Counted from the first letter of the stretch, positions 34,254 to 48,200 are shown. The stretch is 64,000 nucleotides of DNA from Capillidium heterosporum (GCA_016630905.1 WBMQ01000007.1:1302001-1366000); one strand, 5' to 3'. Notes: a model not told the origin generated them from the sequence alone. Numbers and translations are program-made.

Positions 34254-36380
34254 TTAAGCGAGGGCCCGCTTCTTAGTTGGGGGCTCGACATCAACTTCAA
34301 AGGTAGCATCGGTACCTAAAATTTTCAAATAATTAAAAGGAAACCTAACGAAACAAAAACTAGAGATTCAAAATAAAAAAGTTACCGTTACTGGCGTGGT
34401 TGGCATGGTACCAGTCAGCCCAGGTAGTTAGCTTAGCAGTTGCATATTTGGTCAACATCTCAGAGTCGATTTCTGGCTTCTCCAAAAGTTCATGGTCCCA
34501 CAAATCAGTCAGCAAGTTGGTGGTGATAGCTTGCAGGTGTAGATCTTTCTCCTCCTGGGCCAGGTTCAACTTACTTTCGTGGAAAGCAAAGGTGACCCAA
34601 GCCGACCCCGATTCAATCCACTGGACACCTGATGGCTTGAAGGTCGAAGTTGTGAAGGCCTTGTAGATGTCGGGTGTCTTGGTGTCGGGGCTTAGATTCG
34701 AGAGCAAGAACTTGTCGAGCTTGGGGGAGGGAGCTAGGATGCAATGAATGAAACTATTGATGGATTTGAGCTTACCTAACTCGGGTTCCATTAGGTCGAC
34801 GTGGTTGAACTCGCTATTCATGTTAAACAGTCTATTCTGGTACCCTTCAAACGGCTTTAAACTCAGATTTGGAGGGGCTGAGTTGACTAAAGAATTAGCA
34901 ACACCAATGGTAAAAAAATACCTTCACCATCCTCCAATTCGGGCTGGTTCATATGCGCCATCATGTTGCAGAACACTTGACCAGTGACGAAAGAATCGTA
35001 GCCAGCGTTGTGGAAACCATCCTCTAATTCTACGCTCTTGGAACTGTTGGAGCCGTTCGGTGAGAGAGTCACTTCATCAACAACTAAAACAATTAGTCGT
35101 AGTCAATTATTTAGAATATAAATCTAATACCAATTCGGTAGTTAGTGAAGTCGAAAGGTGATCCTAGCAAAAACTTGGACAGTTCACTAAGTGCAGTTGA
35201 AGTACTGAAGGTCTAAACGATTGTCCATTAGCAGATATTCTAGATGCAATTACTTTGAATGAAGGATGGCTTGAAAAGACGTATTTTGTATCGATTACGC
35301 TAGATAGTAAAAGTAAGTAAAGAATCGGCAATTTAGATGATAATGCTACGTTGGGAACAAATCGTTAACCATGGTCTTAAACTCGGCTAAGGTGTCGGGA
35401 AGGTCATCAACGAAATGGTTGATCATAAACATGATGTCGGAGTAGCAGTTGTGGCCGATAATTGGCTTTCTACAACCAATCATCAATGACATTACCTCGT
35501 GGAAGTTGAGATCAGGTTGGAACTCCTAGGAAAAGTCAATTTAAATCAAAATAAAAAAGGTACAACGACGGGTAAAGGGTTATCAACTCGAACAACCTTT
35601 AGATCCTGAAGATACGCCTTTACAAAGGCCTTGTTGCCACAGCTAAAATAGGTGTTAGGCTAAAGCTGGTTCAATTCAAGTTACATCTTCTTGGCCTGTT
35701 GGTAGCCTATCTTGCGTTCGTAAGCTGAAACCGTCTTGATAGTTATTTCCTTCTCTTGACCGTTTATGAACTGCGTCAACTGAGCCCTAGCATACCTCAT
35801 CAGCAAGTTGAAGTTGCAAATATATACCTTATGTTGGTAAGAAATTCGATATTCTTGTCGTTTTCTTCAATTTCCACATTCTTCTTCTGCTTAATTTCAG
35901 GAGCATCTACTAATCGATAAAATGGAACCCCTAACAACATTAAAATAAAATTACTAAAAAGCAGTACCCTTTTTGATCCATCTGTCAAAACTAAAGTTAA
36001 ACCTGGCTAAGAAGCTCAAGGCACCCGAGTCGGCGCTAAATAATCTGGAAGCGGCAGCAGCCCTAATATCGGGGAAGACATAGAAGTTGAACCTAGAGGT
36101 AACGACCTTGTTGTCGACTACTTTGAAAGTACTTATTCCCACTTGGCAGGGGCTGAAGCTTTCAGCAACCGTCTTCAACTTCTGGTACCGATGAGCTAAA
36201 GATTCGGTGGAGATTTGTCTGCAGTGGGGCAGCTGAATACCTAAAATATAAAACTTAAATTTATTTACTTTTGAAACAGCTACCAGTCATTTCAAGGTCT
36301 ACGGCATAGAATGCACATTCCTGTAAGCATTCCTTCAACTTGGGTAAGGTCTCGATGAAGTTGTCTTTGATGATATCCAT
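34254..36380 (-). CDS. PARN: PARN-type poly(A)-specific ribonuclease (DEDD exonuclease)
   Basis: PARN is a 3'-5' deadenylase that trims mRNA and non-coding RNA tails. Twelve exons were mapped: 36284-36380, 35968-36240, 35828-35930, 35685-35795, 35564-35642, 35350-35525, 35254-35299, 35131-35212, 34922-35083, 34776-34886, 34386-34733 and 34254-34315. They join to 549 aa. All four DEDD acidic positions are visible: Asp and Glu in 'AFYAVDLEMTGI', Asp in 'PIIGHNCYSDIMFMINHF' and Asp in 'HNAGYDSFVTGQVF', with the His of the DEDDh subtype just before the last. PARN-specific text includes 'FNFYVFPDIRAAA' and 'LFPTVIDTKYVFSSHPSFK'. The C-terminus ends in a basic 'PPTKKRALA', nuclear-localisation-like. 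Intron 35796-35827 is only 32 nt, and 34734-34775 is 42 nt without a stop. Budding yeast lacks PARN, which helps place the organism elsewhere. Confidence 0.93.
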
Positions 36381-36952
36381 TTTGTCTTGAAGAGAAAGGT
36401 GAAGCTTAAAGCATAAATTTTCAAAGTTTATGAGTTCTTGGTTCTGAATAAAGCAAATTTCCGATTTAGAAGCTGTGTCGTAAAGTTTAGTTGATGGATC
36501 GAAGCAGATATAAGCTTATTAAACTAGTTGTTCAAGACAACTTTATATTGCAGTTTTAAAAAAGTAAAAATATAGTATTGTAATTTCAACATACATACAA
36601 ATTAATTTTATTCTTGGCTTTTCGATACATGTATTTTTAGTTTGGGAAATATTTATTGACAGCTTCAATTAAAATATGAATTGATATGGAGATTTTGCTA
36701 ACATGATATATACATTAAACCCTTATTCAATCAGTGAAAAGTAATATATAAATATATATACAATACTTTATAGAAAGTTGATTGCATATTTCGATGAGAT
36801 TTAGTTGACAGTATTTAAAAAGCTCGAGAACTAATAGATTCTCTATCTATATTAATTTAAAGTACTAATATAATGGTGCTTATATTTAATAGTTAAATAT
36901 ACTATAAAAAACTAAACTTTATTGTTAAAGAATTCTCATATGAAGCTATACG
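36381..36952. other. Intergenic
   Basis: This is AT-rich sequence upstream of PARN and downstream of the F-box gene. No feature is recognised. Confidence 0.5.
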
Positions 36953-38264
36953 TCAGAGATCAACCGTCCTTAAATTTACATTTGGATAGTTGACCTCCTT
37001 AACTAAAGTAACGAATGCATCTGGTGACTGTTTCCTAATCCACTCAATAAGTTTAGTTTGGTTACTGGGAAGGGTGGCGAACTGTAAATTCAAGTTACTC
37101 TTCCTACCATTGTCGTTTTGGACTTCATAGTAGAATATCTCTTTGAGATTTTGAGTGAAACGAAAGGTGAGGTTGACAAGGTAAGGCATTTGGAAACTGT
37201 AGGATTTCGAAAAAGCTGTTGGCAAGAAATGGACCCTCCAGCAATTGCATCCTGATAATGGGACTCGAACACTCAACATCTTCAAATATGCTGTCTGAAA
37301 TTATATCTTGAAGAATCAGGTGCGATAGTCTTGGTAAGGAAAGAACAATGCCCATTGCATTGTTATCGAAAGTTTTGAGCGGGCGTAGTTGAAGGTATCG
37401 AAGTCCTTGTAATTTGAAGGAATCTTTTAACGCTATAGGTCCTACTGTGGCGCTTAGGCTTACCAAATGCCCAAAGGTATGCGAAATGAAATGATTGTAG
37501 CCCTTCAATTTGGTGTCGGGTCGCTGTCTATAATTGAGCACCTGCAGTTGAGGGAAAAAATTTAAAGGAATTATATTTACAAAATCATAAAACTGGCCAA
37601 ACGTCAGCTTCTTCAGGCTAGAGAAGGTGGTTGGAACCATAGCTAAATCGGGAGACACTGAACCAAAAGTTAATTCCAAAACCTTGAGATTAGGAAAGCT
37701 TTGGTTGATATCGACTAATAGGTTTTGGTCTTCCCATTCAAGTGCCAGTGTTAGGGACTTTAGCTGGGGGATTCCAAAAGTATGTAAATTATAGGATCCA
37801 GTAGCATCGTCTTTATGTAAGTCCAGCTGAAGGTGAACGAGGCTCTCAGAAAGCTGTTTAAAATCTATATTCTTAGGAAGCTGATCAAAGACCTCCAATC
37901 TCAACCTCTTTAACTTTATATTTGAATTTGCTAACCTGTCCAGTGAAGATGCGCATCCGTATTGATAGCATTCGGTAAGTTCTTCCAAGTTAGGGAATCT
38001 TTCTACTATGTCGATGTGTGGATACGGTAGGATGTTTCCAATTGCCTTGACATGCTTGCCTACCTTTGTAGCTGACTGCCAAAATTTCTCTCTTGATGCT
38101 TTATCGAGAATTCGCATATCAGCTACCTCTTTATAAAGCTCAGGCAATAATGCACTGCTAAGCTGCTTACTGCAGTATAGCAGTGTTAGTAAGTCGAGCT
38201 TATCCAATTTACCTACGATCTCTTCGATTAATAGGTCGGGTAAGGTAGTTAACTTGAAACCCAT
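36953..38264 (-). CDS. F-box protein with leucine-rich repeat-like body; one apparent +1 frame change
   Basis: The N-terminus 'FKLTTLPDLLIEEIVGKLDK' followed by 'LDLLTLLYCSKQL' is an F-box, the SKP1-binding motif of SCF ubiquitin ligases. The rest is a series of irregular Leu-rich units ('LKSLTLALEWEDQNLL', 'LRYLQLRPLKTFDN') suggesting an LRR-type substrate-binding region; the target is unknown. The single exon reads 379 codons and stops at 37125. Removing one T from the five-T run near 37208-37214 would continue as 'SKSYSFQMPYLVNLTFRF' to a stop at 36953, giving 436 aa. The continued frame looks protein-like (LTFRF, LIEWIRKQSPDAF), so I give the longer limits, but the shift may be a consensus error or real decay. 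F-box proteins of this sort are often fast-evolving and species-specific. Confidence 0.72.
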
Positions 38265-40477
38265 GTTCTTTGGTTTCGTTTCTTCTAAACTCCTATTTTC
38301 AAATGAGATGGAATTCGCATCACAACCCTACAAAAAGTTCATTTCAGTAGTTTGATGGGAATTCCAAAGTATACATCCAATTAAAATGCTCACGTACTCT
38401 TTATAGTAAAATTGGAACCCACAACCTTAAACAATCAATTCCAAATTTACCAGTTTGCATTTGGACTTTAATATCAAATTGACCATTATTTCTCACTAGC
38501 AATTTGCACTTTAAAGGTAAAATTCTTGAACATTTGCTTTATATTTTGATATGATGATTAAATATACAACTGTTGAATTTCTTCGTCCGAATCTGTCTAT
38601 GTCGATTTAATATATGGCTTTTTAACCCTGACTTCTATTTAATATTATACTACAATTTCTAGTTCGTAATGCTAATTAGTTAATTATAGGTTTGCTTTGA
38701 AGCTGTACGTATGCGATTACTAATAAAAGTAACAGTTCAATGATTTAAATGTTGGTAATTGTTTACCATCACTTTTCTTTTAATAGTACATATTATATTT
38801 CAAGTATATTAGTTTTAATCTTTTGTAAATGATAATAAACACTTTGCTATACTAGACAATATTCCAATTCACTTACAACGTTTAACTTACAAAATAGTGG
38901 GATATACTATTAAATACAATCAGAATCCTGTAGCTTTTGTTATAGATCATTAAAACTTTAGGAGATGGTTGTCAATATAGCACCTAGATGAAACAGCCTT
39001 TTAAATTGTATTTACATCACATTTAGCAAGTCACAGATGAGGTTTGTAATTTCTATAGATGAGACAAGCCTTGTAAAAGGTATTTTCATGCTATGTATAG
39101 CTGTCTATGTTTTGAGTTTTAGATATAGGATAGCTATCCTATTTACATAATTTTAAATGTTAGGTAGATAACAATGTATTAGCTCTGTCCTTCTAAATGC
39201 AAGTTGCTTTTACATACAGTTTTAATTAAAAGTACTATATATATGTTAGAGGCTTAGTTCAGTTTCTTATCCAAAAGTATGTTATGCTAGTAAGGTTTAC
39301 TAAAGTTTTATAGTTGTAGATTGTGTACGATTTGCAAACTGGCCTTTAACTTAGTATAAATTCTAGTAAATGTCTAATTTGCTCAACAGTAGTTGAAGGA
39401 TTGGCAAACTAATCAATTCCAAAATCAAAAGCAAAGTTTACAATTGGTATTCAATCAAATAGTATTTATATAGGTAGATCATTTATTTCTAGTCTATATA
39501 CAAATCTATTGTAGGCTACATTTAAGCTACTTGAGAGTTTCTCAAAGATATTTTCAAATTGATTGTAGAATTCGTGCTTTTTAGCCTTTCAATTATACAC
39601 TGCAATAACCTATACTACTTACAACAAGAATTTCCATATCTAACTAACAAAAGATGTGCTAGAGCTTAAACGAATGATCCACAATATCCCTAGGAGGTTA
39701 TCGAGCTGTATCAGTATTTGCAAAGTGGATGGTGTTAAAATAATATTGTAGCATAGATACTACTAAGGAATATCTAACTTATCAATTATACTTAATGTTT
39801 TAGAAAATAGTTGGTTTTAACTAACTGTTGAAGGGATGAGATTGGTTGCATAGCTTTTATTGTAGTCTTTCAATATTGGTAAATAGTGAGATAGTACTGA
39901 TGCTTATTCACTTTCCATGGACATCAAATTCACATCTTCAGTTGGTTGTAAAGTAAAAAATGTTGTGTCTGTCTGTTCACTTTTAATTAAGCAACGTTGT
40001 AGGTTATCGATACACTATATATATTCGATGAGCATGAAGCCAATTCAATCACTTTCCCCACATTTTACCGAAATTTTCGATATCTCTATCTACCTAACCT
40101 TAGTACCAACTTGATAACTTTGGAATGTCAGATAACTACCTCCATCCAAGTTATCTTTAGAGTTTATAGTATATTACAACACATTTTTAAAAGTAATGGA
40201 AAATATATTTGATTACTCTAAATATACACTACAAAAAGTAGGTTCACTATATACAAACTCTAAATAGCTCTTGTAACATGGCAATACAGCATCATAGCCT
40301 TCTTTCAACATTTCGAAATCCCAAAATAATTTCGGCAATTATGCCACTTAAGCAACTTCCAATTCTCCAAATGATGATCCAATAAATTAGAGAATTAGAA
40401 ACGTCGAGTTTGACTTGAAAAAATTTGGTTCAAAACTTGGCAGTTCCCCTTCACCTTTCAACTTCAACTTTAAAAGA
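38265..40477. other. Long AT-rich intergenic region
   Basis: These 2.2 kb lie between the divergently placed F-box and TFIIS genes. Only short chance frames are present (for example 39917-40114). No repeat, RNA or relic was recognised. Confidence 0.5.
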
Positions 40478-41754
40478 ATGCAGTCGGTCGAAATACGCGA
40501 TATAGAGAGTCTACGTGATAGACTCAAGCGAAGTATTGAGGAGGGTCAAGTCAAGGTAATTGCAGCACTAAACTACCATTTTCAACAAGTTGAAGACAAA
40601 CATTTATTAATTTTCTTTTGTAGACAACGGTCAAACTTTTAGAAGCCTTAAAGAAACTGGACATGACCAAAAATTTGTTAAAGGTAATCTTTGCTATTAA
40701 AAGAATCAAATTTAACTTTTATTATTCTCTAGGAGACCAAAATAGGTACTTACCTCACCGAACTTAGAAAGAAATCGGATGGTAAAGTTGGTATATTATG
40801 CAAAGAAGTGGTAGCCAAGTGGAAACAGGATATCGACTACAAACCTAAACCAGCTACCCGTACCTCTTCTAGTACTTTTATATTTTTATAGTATATTAAC
40901 ATTGCTCTTTTTAGGCTCTAGTTTAGATAATCTCAATGGAAATAGTCATTCTCAGCTGAAGGAGGTTGGAGAAGCTGGTACGCGACCTATTATTCGACGC
41001 GCTCTAAAGTCAGATACTGAAATTAAGACAGAGCGAGTATCTGAAAAACCTAAAGATAGGACTATTGCTGGTGATGGAGTGAAGCATACGCCTTTAAACG
41101 ACGAGTATAGGGAGAAGATCTTGGGGGTTATGTATTCGGCTTTAGGGCTCGATAATACCCATGGTAAGTTTATTTTGGACTTGGTAGGTTTGAGTTTTTA
41201 CTTATATGGAAATTGTTTAGATAGCGAAGATTTGTACAAGTTGGCAGTCGAGTTGGAGTTGGCCATGTTTGAGAACTTTGATATTGAAAATAGAGATTAC
41301 AAACGTAAGGCCGCTTCTCTCAACTTCAATCTAAGGGATAAATCTAACCCCGAATTGAAGTTACGTGTACTCAACCATGAGATAACCCCGGCCCAATTGG
41401 CCCTTATGGGTCCCGACGTAAGTTTTTGGCTTTTTAAAAGGTGGAGCTGATTTTTCTTTATGTTTTCTGTAAAATAGGAAATGGCCAGTAACTCTAGGAA
41501 ACAGTTGTTAGTCGATTTGAAGAAAAAGTCGGACCATAAGTCACAAGGAGCCGCTACCCAGGAGGCTGAAACCGATATGTTTAGATGCGGTAAATGTGGT
41601 AAACGTAAGTGTACCTATTTCCAGAAGCAAACAAGATCGGCTGATGAACCGATGACCACTTTTGTCACTTGTGTCAACTGTAACAACCATTGGAAGGTAG
41701 CTTTTAGTTTTGGGTTTAGTGGATATTAACTTTTTGCAAATTTAGTTTTGTTGA
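40478..41754 (+). CDS. DST1: Transcription elongation factor TFIIS
   Basis: TFIIS rescues backtracked RNA polymerase II by stimulating transcript cleavage. Seven exons (40478-40555, 40624-40683, 40733-40871, 40915-41163, 41221-41417, 41478-41696, 41746-41754) give 316 aa, the normal size. Domain I holds 'TTVKLLEALKKLDMTKNLLK'. The polymerase-binding domain II has 'NDEYREKILGVMYSALG', 'RKAASLNFNLRDKSNPEL' and 'MGPDEMASNSRK'. The C-terminal zinc ribbon has two Cys pairs (FRCGKC and TCVNC) and the catalytic hairpin 'QTRSADEPMTTFVTC' with Asp-Glu. The last exon codes only for the final Phe-Cys ('NHWKFC'). Intron 41164-41220 is 57 nt and without a stop, so retention would insert 19 residues. The ATG at 40478 is the first in frame. 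Confidence 0.95.
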
Positions 41755-42275
41755 GGTGGGAAGTTTGGTCATCCATTTCAGGTTTCGCATATTGGTTGGG
41801 ATGAACGTGATGAGGTGATGGTTTAGCGAGGAGGATGAAGAAGAAATTCTTGGGATGGATGGTATATATTTAAAGTGGCGAATAAACTTTGCTATTAATA
41901 AATTTTCATATTTCTTGACTTTTTCAATATAGTTGGTGAAGTTTTTTAGAAAGAAATTCAAATAGTCAGTGCGTATATGACTATCATGTGCTTTGGATTT
42001 TATTGACCTTTAGATTACTGGTTATCTACACTAAATGAGTTTTGAAATTTGCTAAGGAGTCTTATATATTTGATCTAAGGTAGATATTAAACCCATTACT
42101 GAAATTCAATTTTGAATCCATACAAACAAAATAAAAATCAAGGATCATTTAAGACTTTGCTGATTCATTTGCAAGTTTCAAAGATACCATTTCCATAATC
42201 TTAAGCCTAGCAAACTTTATTTTAAAAGATAATCCAACTTCCTACAGAGATTTAGTTACAGGAACTCTTGACTTT
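41755..42275. other. Intergenic, convergent 3' ends of TFIIS and GCN1
   Basis: This is AT-rich sequence between two convergent genes. No additional feature is seen. Confidence 0.5.
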
Positions 42276-45200
42276 TTACAAACTTTTCACTATCGTATCA
42301 GCAGTAGTCTTCAAAGCACCTAAAATGCGACAATAGTTAGCACTAAACTCCTTAAAATCAAAAATTACCTTTCCAATCCGATCGTAATTCGGCAACTGTA
42401 GCTTGAATAGAATCCTTAGCTTGCTGGGACAGCTTGGCACCATATCCCTGTACTAACTTATCGAGAGCTTGCAGGTAGACCAGTTGGATCTCTTGGACTT
42501 CCAAGTTGGTTTTCAACCCAGTCAGCAACTCGGTAACTAGAGGATCGAGACGAAGTAATGAGGGGATGAGGGCTTCCAAGGCGTTGGCCGCTTTAGCACG
42601 GACCTCGGTAGAGTTGGCATCACCCAAGCTTTTGATAAAGGTACGCTGCAACTGAGGTAAAAACGGCTTCAAGAAGATACCGGCTTTGTTCAACAAAATG
42701 AACAAGGTATCCAAGATAGAGGTCTTGACTGGAGCACCGAAACGCTCACCAACAATACGAATTAAGGGACCAGTAATCTGGGTAACAAATGGTTTCAAGA
42801 CGTCCAAGCTCGATCGTAGGACAACCTCACCTAGAGCTTGAGCCGAGCGTTCACGGATATCAGAAGAGGAGAACATGAGACCCTGCAGGTAGATGGAAAC
42901 GAAGGGGGTAATGGCTTTGGGTACGGTAAATCCAGGCAAGTTCTGGTCGGCTGCTAAGGGCTTGACAGTGTTACGTAGGGATTGGCGGATGGGGCTGACA
43001 AGCTGGTCCAGATCGCTCTTGTCCATAGCTTTGATAAGGCCCGTCAAAGCCTGAGTGGCATTAACTCGTAGCTCCTCATCGGCTTCGTTGTACATGGGTA
43101 CTAAAGTACGGATCCATTCTACGGCGTAGGGTTGGGGGTCAACTTCCTCTTCGACAACTCGGAAGAAAGTCGTCATTGTCTTGCAAGCCCTTGTCTTCTC
43201 AGACTTGGTATCCTTGTTGATCCAGGTGGCCATAATCTCCATAAATAGGTCGAAGCCATTCTCATCGATGTTGCTCAATAAAATTTCCATGGTCGAAAGG
43301 ACGGCTTCGTTGTCCACTTCATCGGGCTGGTCACAGGACTGCATGAGAGGTATCAGTATGGAGCTAAGCTTGTTGTTGATGCTGGAGCCGCCGACTTCAA
43401 ACAAAGCACTGAGGGCTCTTGCATTGTGCTGGGAGATGGGGACTACTGCCAAGGAGTTGATGATGAGGGGGAGGACAGCATTGGCACGGACGGACACTAA
43501 GCCACGTAAGGCCTCCAAGGCGTTGTTGGATCCACCCTTGCGCAGGTCGTCAAGCAAAGGTGGTAGAATAGTTTCCAAGGCGGTAGGACCAATGTGGTGA
43601 TGCAGGGTATCGAAGGTCTTGGCAGCAGTCTCGCGTACCTCGGGAGATTCGTCACAAAGTGCCTTGAGGACGGCCACTGTAGTAACGTTCAGGAAATCGC
43701 CCGAGTCCGACTTGCCGAGTACAGTGATCATCTCCGACAGAACAACGCAGGCTGACTTACGTACTTCGAATTCAGAGGACTGCAGCTTGGTGTCCAAGAT
43801 AGGGATGATGACCAGGAGACCCTTCTCGCCAAGCTTCCTTACGATGTCGGATAATGCAGTGGCAGCCATGTTCTGACGGTCGGGATTGGCTTCGGTGATG
43901 AAGGCCAGGACCAATTCCATGACGTGGGGTAAGATCTCACGTAAAGTACGGGGCGTGTTGACGACGACCATCTTCCAAATAGCTGAGGCTACCTGACGTA
44001 CCTTGGACGACAGATCACTACGTAGCAGGTACAAGCTGGTCAAGACCTGGTCGCGCTTGGCCTGGCCTAGAACCTCGATCAAAGTCTTACGTCCTGACTC
44101 GTTCATATTCATATCGTTGTCATCGTCGTTCTCAATGGCACCATCCTCCAGGTCTAGTTTAGCCGAAATACCCATGAGATTGAACAATAGATCACCCAGC
44201 AACTGGGCAGAGGACTGCCTAATACGCCAGTTGGTCTCCAACAGACCACGTAGCAGCTCGGGTAACAGCATCTCTACTGCCTGGTCTGAATAGTTGGTAA
44301 TGATAATTTGACCGGCACGCAAGGAGGCATCACGCACATAATCACTCTCGTCAGCTAAACCATCTAAAACCGGCTTCAGAACTCGCACCAAGTAAGGCTT
44401 GAATTTCTGACCAAAGGTGGCGGGGAGGTAGATTAACATGGTAACGAAACTTTCTCTAATGTAGGGTTTCAACGAGTAGGTGTTGGCCAAGATCTCGGGT
44501 AGTAGACCTTCTAGACGGGAGATGTCCAGTCCAGCTAAAATTTCAGAGAGACCTTGGGCGGCACCTGATCGGTCGACGTTGGAAGTGTCCGACTTGAGGA
44601 TATCCAACAACTCGGTGATCAGGTCGGGGAAGTACAACTCACCTAGCTTGGATACCAAAGCACCCAAAGATTTAGCTGAAGTACCTCGGGCTTCTGGTAC
44701 CGGGTCGATGAGAATCTCCTTGAGACCGGGGAGTAGCACGTTAAGGTACGGTACTAAATCCTTTTGGTCAGTCAGTAGGGCCATGTTACCTACAATCTGA
44801 GCCGCCTTCTTCTTGACGTCGGTACTACGTTCACGTAAACCTCGCTGAAGGATAGGTACGATTAGAGGCTAACGACGGGGAGTCCAAATAATGCACGAAT
44901 GGCGTATCCAATAGAGCCTTGAGTGCATTGTTTGTCTTGCGGTTGGGATCGGATAGAGCATCCATGACTTGAGGCATGAGCTGTCGAATCTCGGGGTTGC
45001 TGATGACGTCGGTAAACGAATTCAAAGCACCGTTGGCTCCACCCTTGACTTGATGGTGGGAGTCGTTCAAAACCTCTATCAAGCGAGGTACGATCATAGG
45101 TAAAGACACCGACAGCTGGCGGGGGGCACAGTAGACCATTGAGCCAAGTAGTTCGATGGCACCGCACTTTGTACGCCACTGATAATCTTCCAAAGCCTCC

Positions 45201-48200
45201 AAAAGACTTGGTAAGATCTTGCTGATCCCGTAACCACTCAGTTTACTCATGAGGACACGACTGGCACCTAAGGTAGCTTTACGTACGGCATCACTGTTGT
45301 CACTGAAGCAGATAAGCAGTAGAGGCACGATCTGCTGGACATAAGGTTCAAACAACCTACCCAAAAGCTCACAAAGAGTTTCGAACATGAACATGGCACC
45401 CTGTTTCGATTCAGGTCTTCGCGACTTTGCTTCCTCCTGCAATTTGTTGAGAAGATCGTGCTCTTTGATCAACTGGACACCGTGGCCCTTGATAACACCG
45501 GCTAGACCATAAGCAGCACCACGGCGTTTGGCGAAATTATCCCCCTTTAGGGCTTTCTCGAACAGCTGGTCGAAAAGCTTAGGTACTAAGTTGGGAGTAG
45601 CTTTTATAAGGGGGGGTAGGCAGTCGGCGGCAGCAATCTGTACACTCTCCGATGGCGTATCCAGAGCCTCCAACAGTTTAGTGATGGCTACCGTAACTTC
45701 GGTACGGTTGTCGGTCAAGTTTCGGGCCAAGGTACCGTACATGATGACAACTGACTCCCGAATCCAATCCTGGGCGTCGGTCTTGGCGTCAGGTAGATCC
45801 AAAGTGGTTTGCAACTTGGGCATAATTTTCTTGAAGTGGCTAGGTCCGTGCGCGTTGATGAAGGCAAGGCAGGCCTGCAACATACCGCTTCGTACAAGAC
45901 TTTCTTTGTCAGCAAGCGCTTGGTTGTCGATCATAAACTCTAGGAACCCTTGCATCAGCTCAGTGTCGAGAAGTGGGGTCAGCTTGAGTAGAGCTTGGGA
46001 AACCGAGTGCCTCTTTTCGAAAGGATCGGTACGCTGCAACGACTCCTTGATTAGGATTCCGAACGAGTCGTACTCGGGCAAGATAGGTTTGTTGAGTTCG
46101 ACGTAGAGGGCATACAGCTTAGTTAGTATCGGCTTCAAAACTTCCGGGTGCTCCTCGACGGCATCAGTGGAAGCTGGCGGCGGTGCAGGTACGGACGTGT
46201 TTCGTGTCGTGAACTAGCAGATTGAGCAAAGTATCCTCGAAATCCTTGGGAACCTCAAAGCTGTTGTCGTCCCACAAATTGTCGGCCAGGTTGGCTTCCG
46301 TCTTGTTCTGGCCCAAGTCAATGTCCTCGCTATCGAACCGTTCGATCCAGACATTCGTCCAGAACTGAGTTCCTTGCAGGTCGATAAACTATTCCAAAAA
46401 GCATAAGCTTACAAAAACGTATAAAAATTACCTCGAGACCCTGTAAACAGGCCTTACGTACTAAGCTCGATTCCGATAATAATTCCTTAATAAGGACTGA
46501 AGTCTCCTCTGAATGATCGATGACGGGGCTCGAAGACTCACACAATTTGAGTAGATACTCGCTGCTTTTAGCGTGCAGCTTGGCATGGTCAGCAATAACA
46601 CGAATTAGAGTCATCAGCATCGTCTTACGTGGGGTGGCTTCGATGGCGCCCTGAGAACAGTGATTACCCAAAACATCAAGAGCTAACGACACCTGTTCCA
46701 TCTCCATCGAAGGCTGGTCGTCGTCGTGGCCCTGGTCTTGTACCCTCTTACTAACCTTACGTTCAAAGCCGACACCTCCGGTATCCAAAATGCGGGTAAG
46801 CAAAGGCATCAGGTAAGCTAAAGCGGTAGGTGGTAGTGGTGTTCGCGTCGTAAGTACCTTGTAGTCTGAATAGAACACGACTCAATAACTCAACTACTGA
46901 CTCTTGGCACCACTGGATAGGGACGGGTAAATCACACGCCCTCAAAGTTGCGACACCTACCAGGTTGGGTAAATCGTTCAAATCGGGATTGGCAATGGAG
47001 CTTAGCTCCAACCAGTGCTGGGTACCAGTGCCATGTAGCAGCTCGGTTGCGAACGGAGACTGCAGTCTTGCAAAAAGTCGGGTTACCAGACGTGCCATCA
47101 AAGTCTCCGACTGCTGGGGGAGGTCGTGCAATACAAGTGCCAGCTTAAACCCCTCGACTACACTTCTCGTTGTCTTGAAGGCGTTGTGGCAGCTTTAGAC
47201 TGACACCTGCGATGGCATCCCTTATAGCATCTTCCTTGGCGATCTGCTTGGCCTGGGCTTCCTGCTCTTCCTTGCTAAGCTTAACTTTACCGGTCCCCTT
47301 TTGTTTGGCCACCGACTCACGAACTTCCTTTTCCCACTGCTTGAAGGCAAAGTCCTTGGTGTTGCGGTTCTCGACAACCTGTTTGCCCTTGCCCTTGGAG
47401 TCGTTGACCAAGGTACCTTTGGGTGTACTCCAGATGCTCAAGTTGGTGGGAGTAATGCTTGAAGTATCAGCCAGCTCCAAATACCTTAAAGCAAACTTCA
47501 TGAACTGGGCACCGGCTGTATGTGGATCGACAAATGACAGTAGCTTTACGGCTTGGAAGACAGCCTCCTGCCATGCCAAATTTATCTCACTCTGGAGGGC
47601 ATCGTCGATCATCTGGAAGATGGTGGTCGAATGCTCACTTATAAGGTCGGGAATCTGCAGGTTAGGCTTGACTACACAATGATACCCACAAGAAGCTACC
47701 ATCGGTGGGGGCGAGTGCTTTATGGTTGGCCAAAATTAGGACGGTGGAGGCGAGAGCTTCAGTTGCAGGTTGGTCGGGGCTTGAGAACAGGCCAAGTAAA
47801 ATACTACGGAACACGGTGCTCTGGAACTTACTCGGTTGTGGGTTAATCTCCAACCAGGATTTCAACGATTCGATGATGGAAGGTCCAAACTTACTCAGGT
47901 TCTGCTTAGCTACGTGGCGGATGGTACGATTGATATGATCCAAGCTGTCGGTATGCTTAACGGTAGAAGCTACCTGTATGAAGCTACTGGACAGGCTCGA
48001 CACCTCAGATTCCGGCATCTTGGCGATGGAGTCGGTGATAGTAACAAAGGCGTTCAGATACCAACGAAAATCTTCAACTTCAAGTAGCTTGTTGTAGATC
48101 TTCTCGTTGACCAAGATGGATTGATCCTTGCTAGCTTTACCACCACCTATGGTGAAGGCTGAATACTTGGCCTTGGTAAGTATATCCTTGTAATCACCAC

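Noticed and set aside
46841-46880. A 40-nt GTACTT...TTTAG intron in GCN1
   Set aside because: It would remove 'TPLPPTA', which aligns with the conserved SPL... segment before the PLL helix in other GCN1 proteins.
47657-47690. A 31-nt intron in GCN1 (GTATCA...CTAACCTGCAG)
   Set aside because: Splice signals are good, but it would delete 'VSLCSQANLQ', which fits the W..L.(Q/S).A...P pattern of GCN1. I keep it as the main alternative for that one site.
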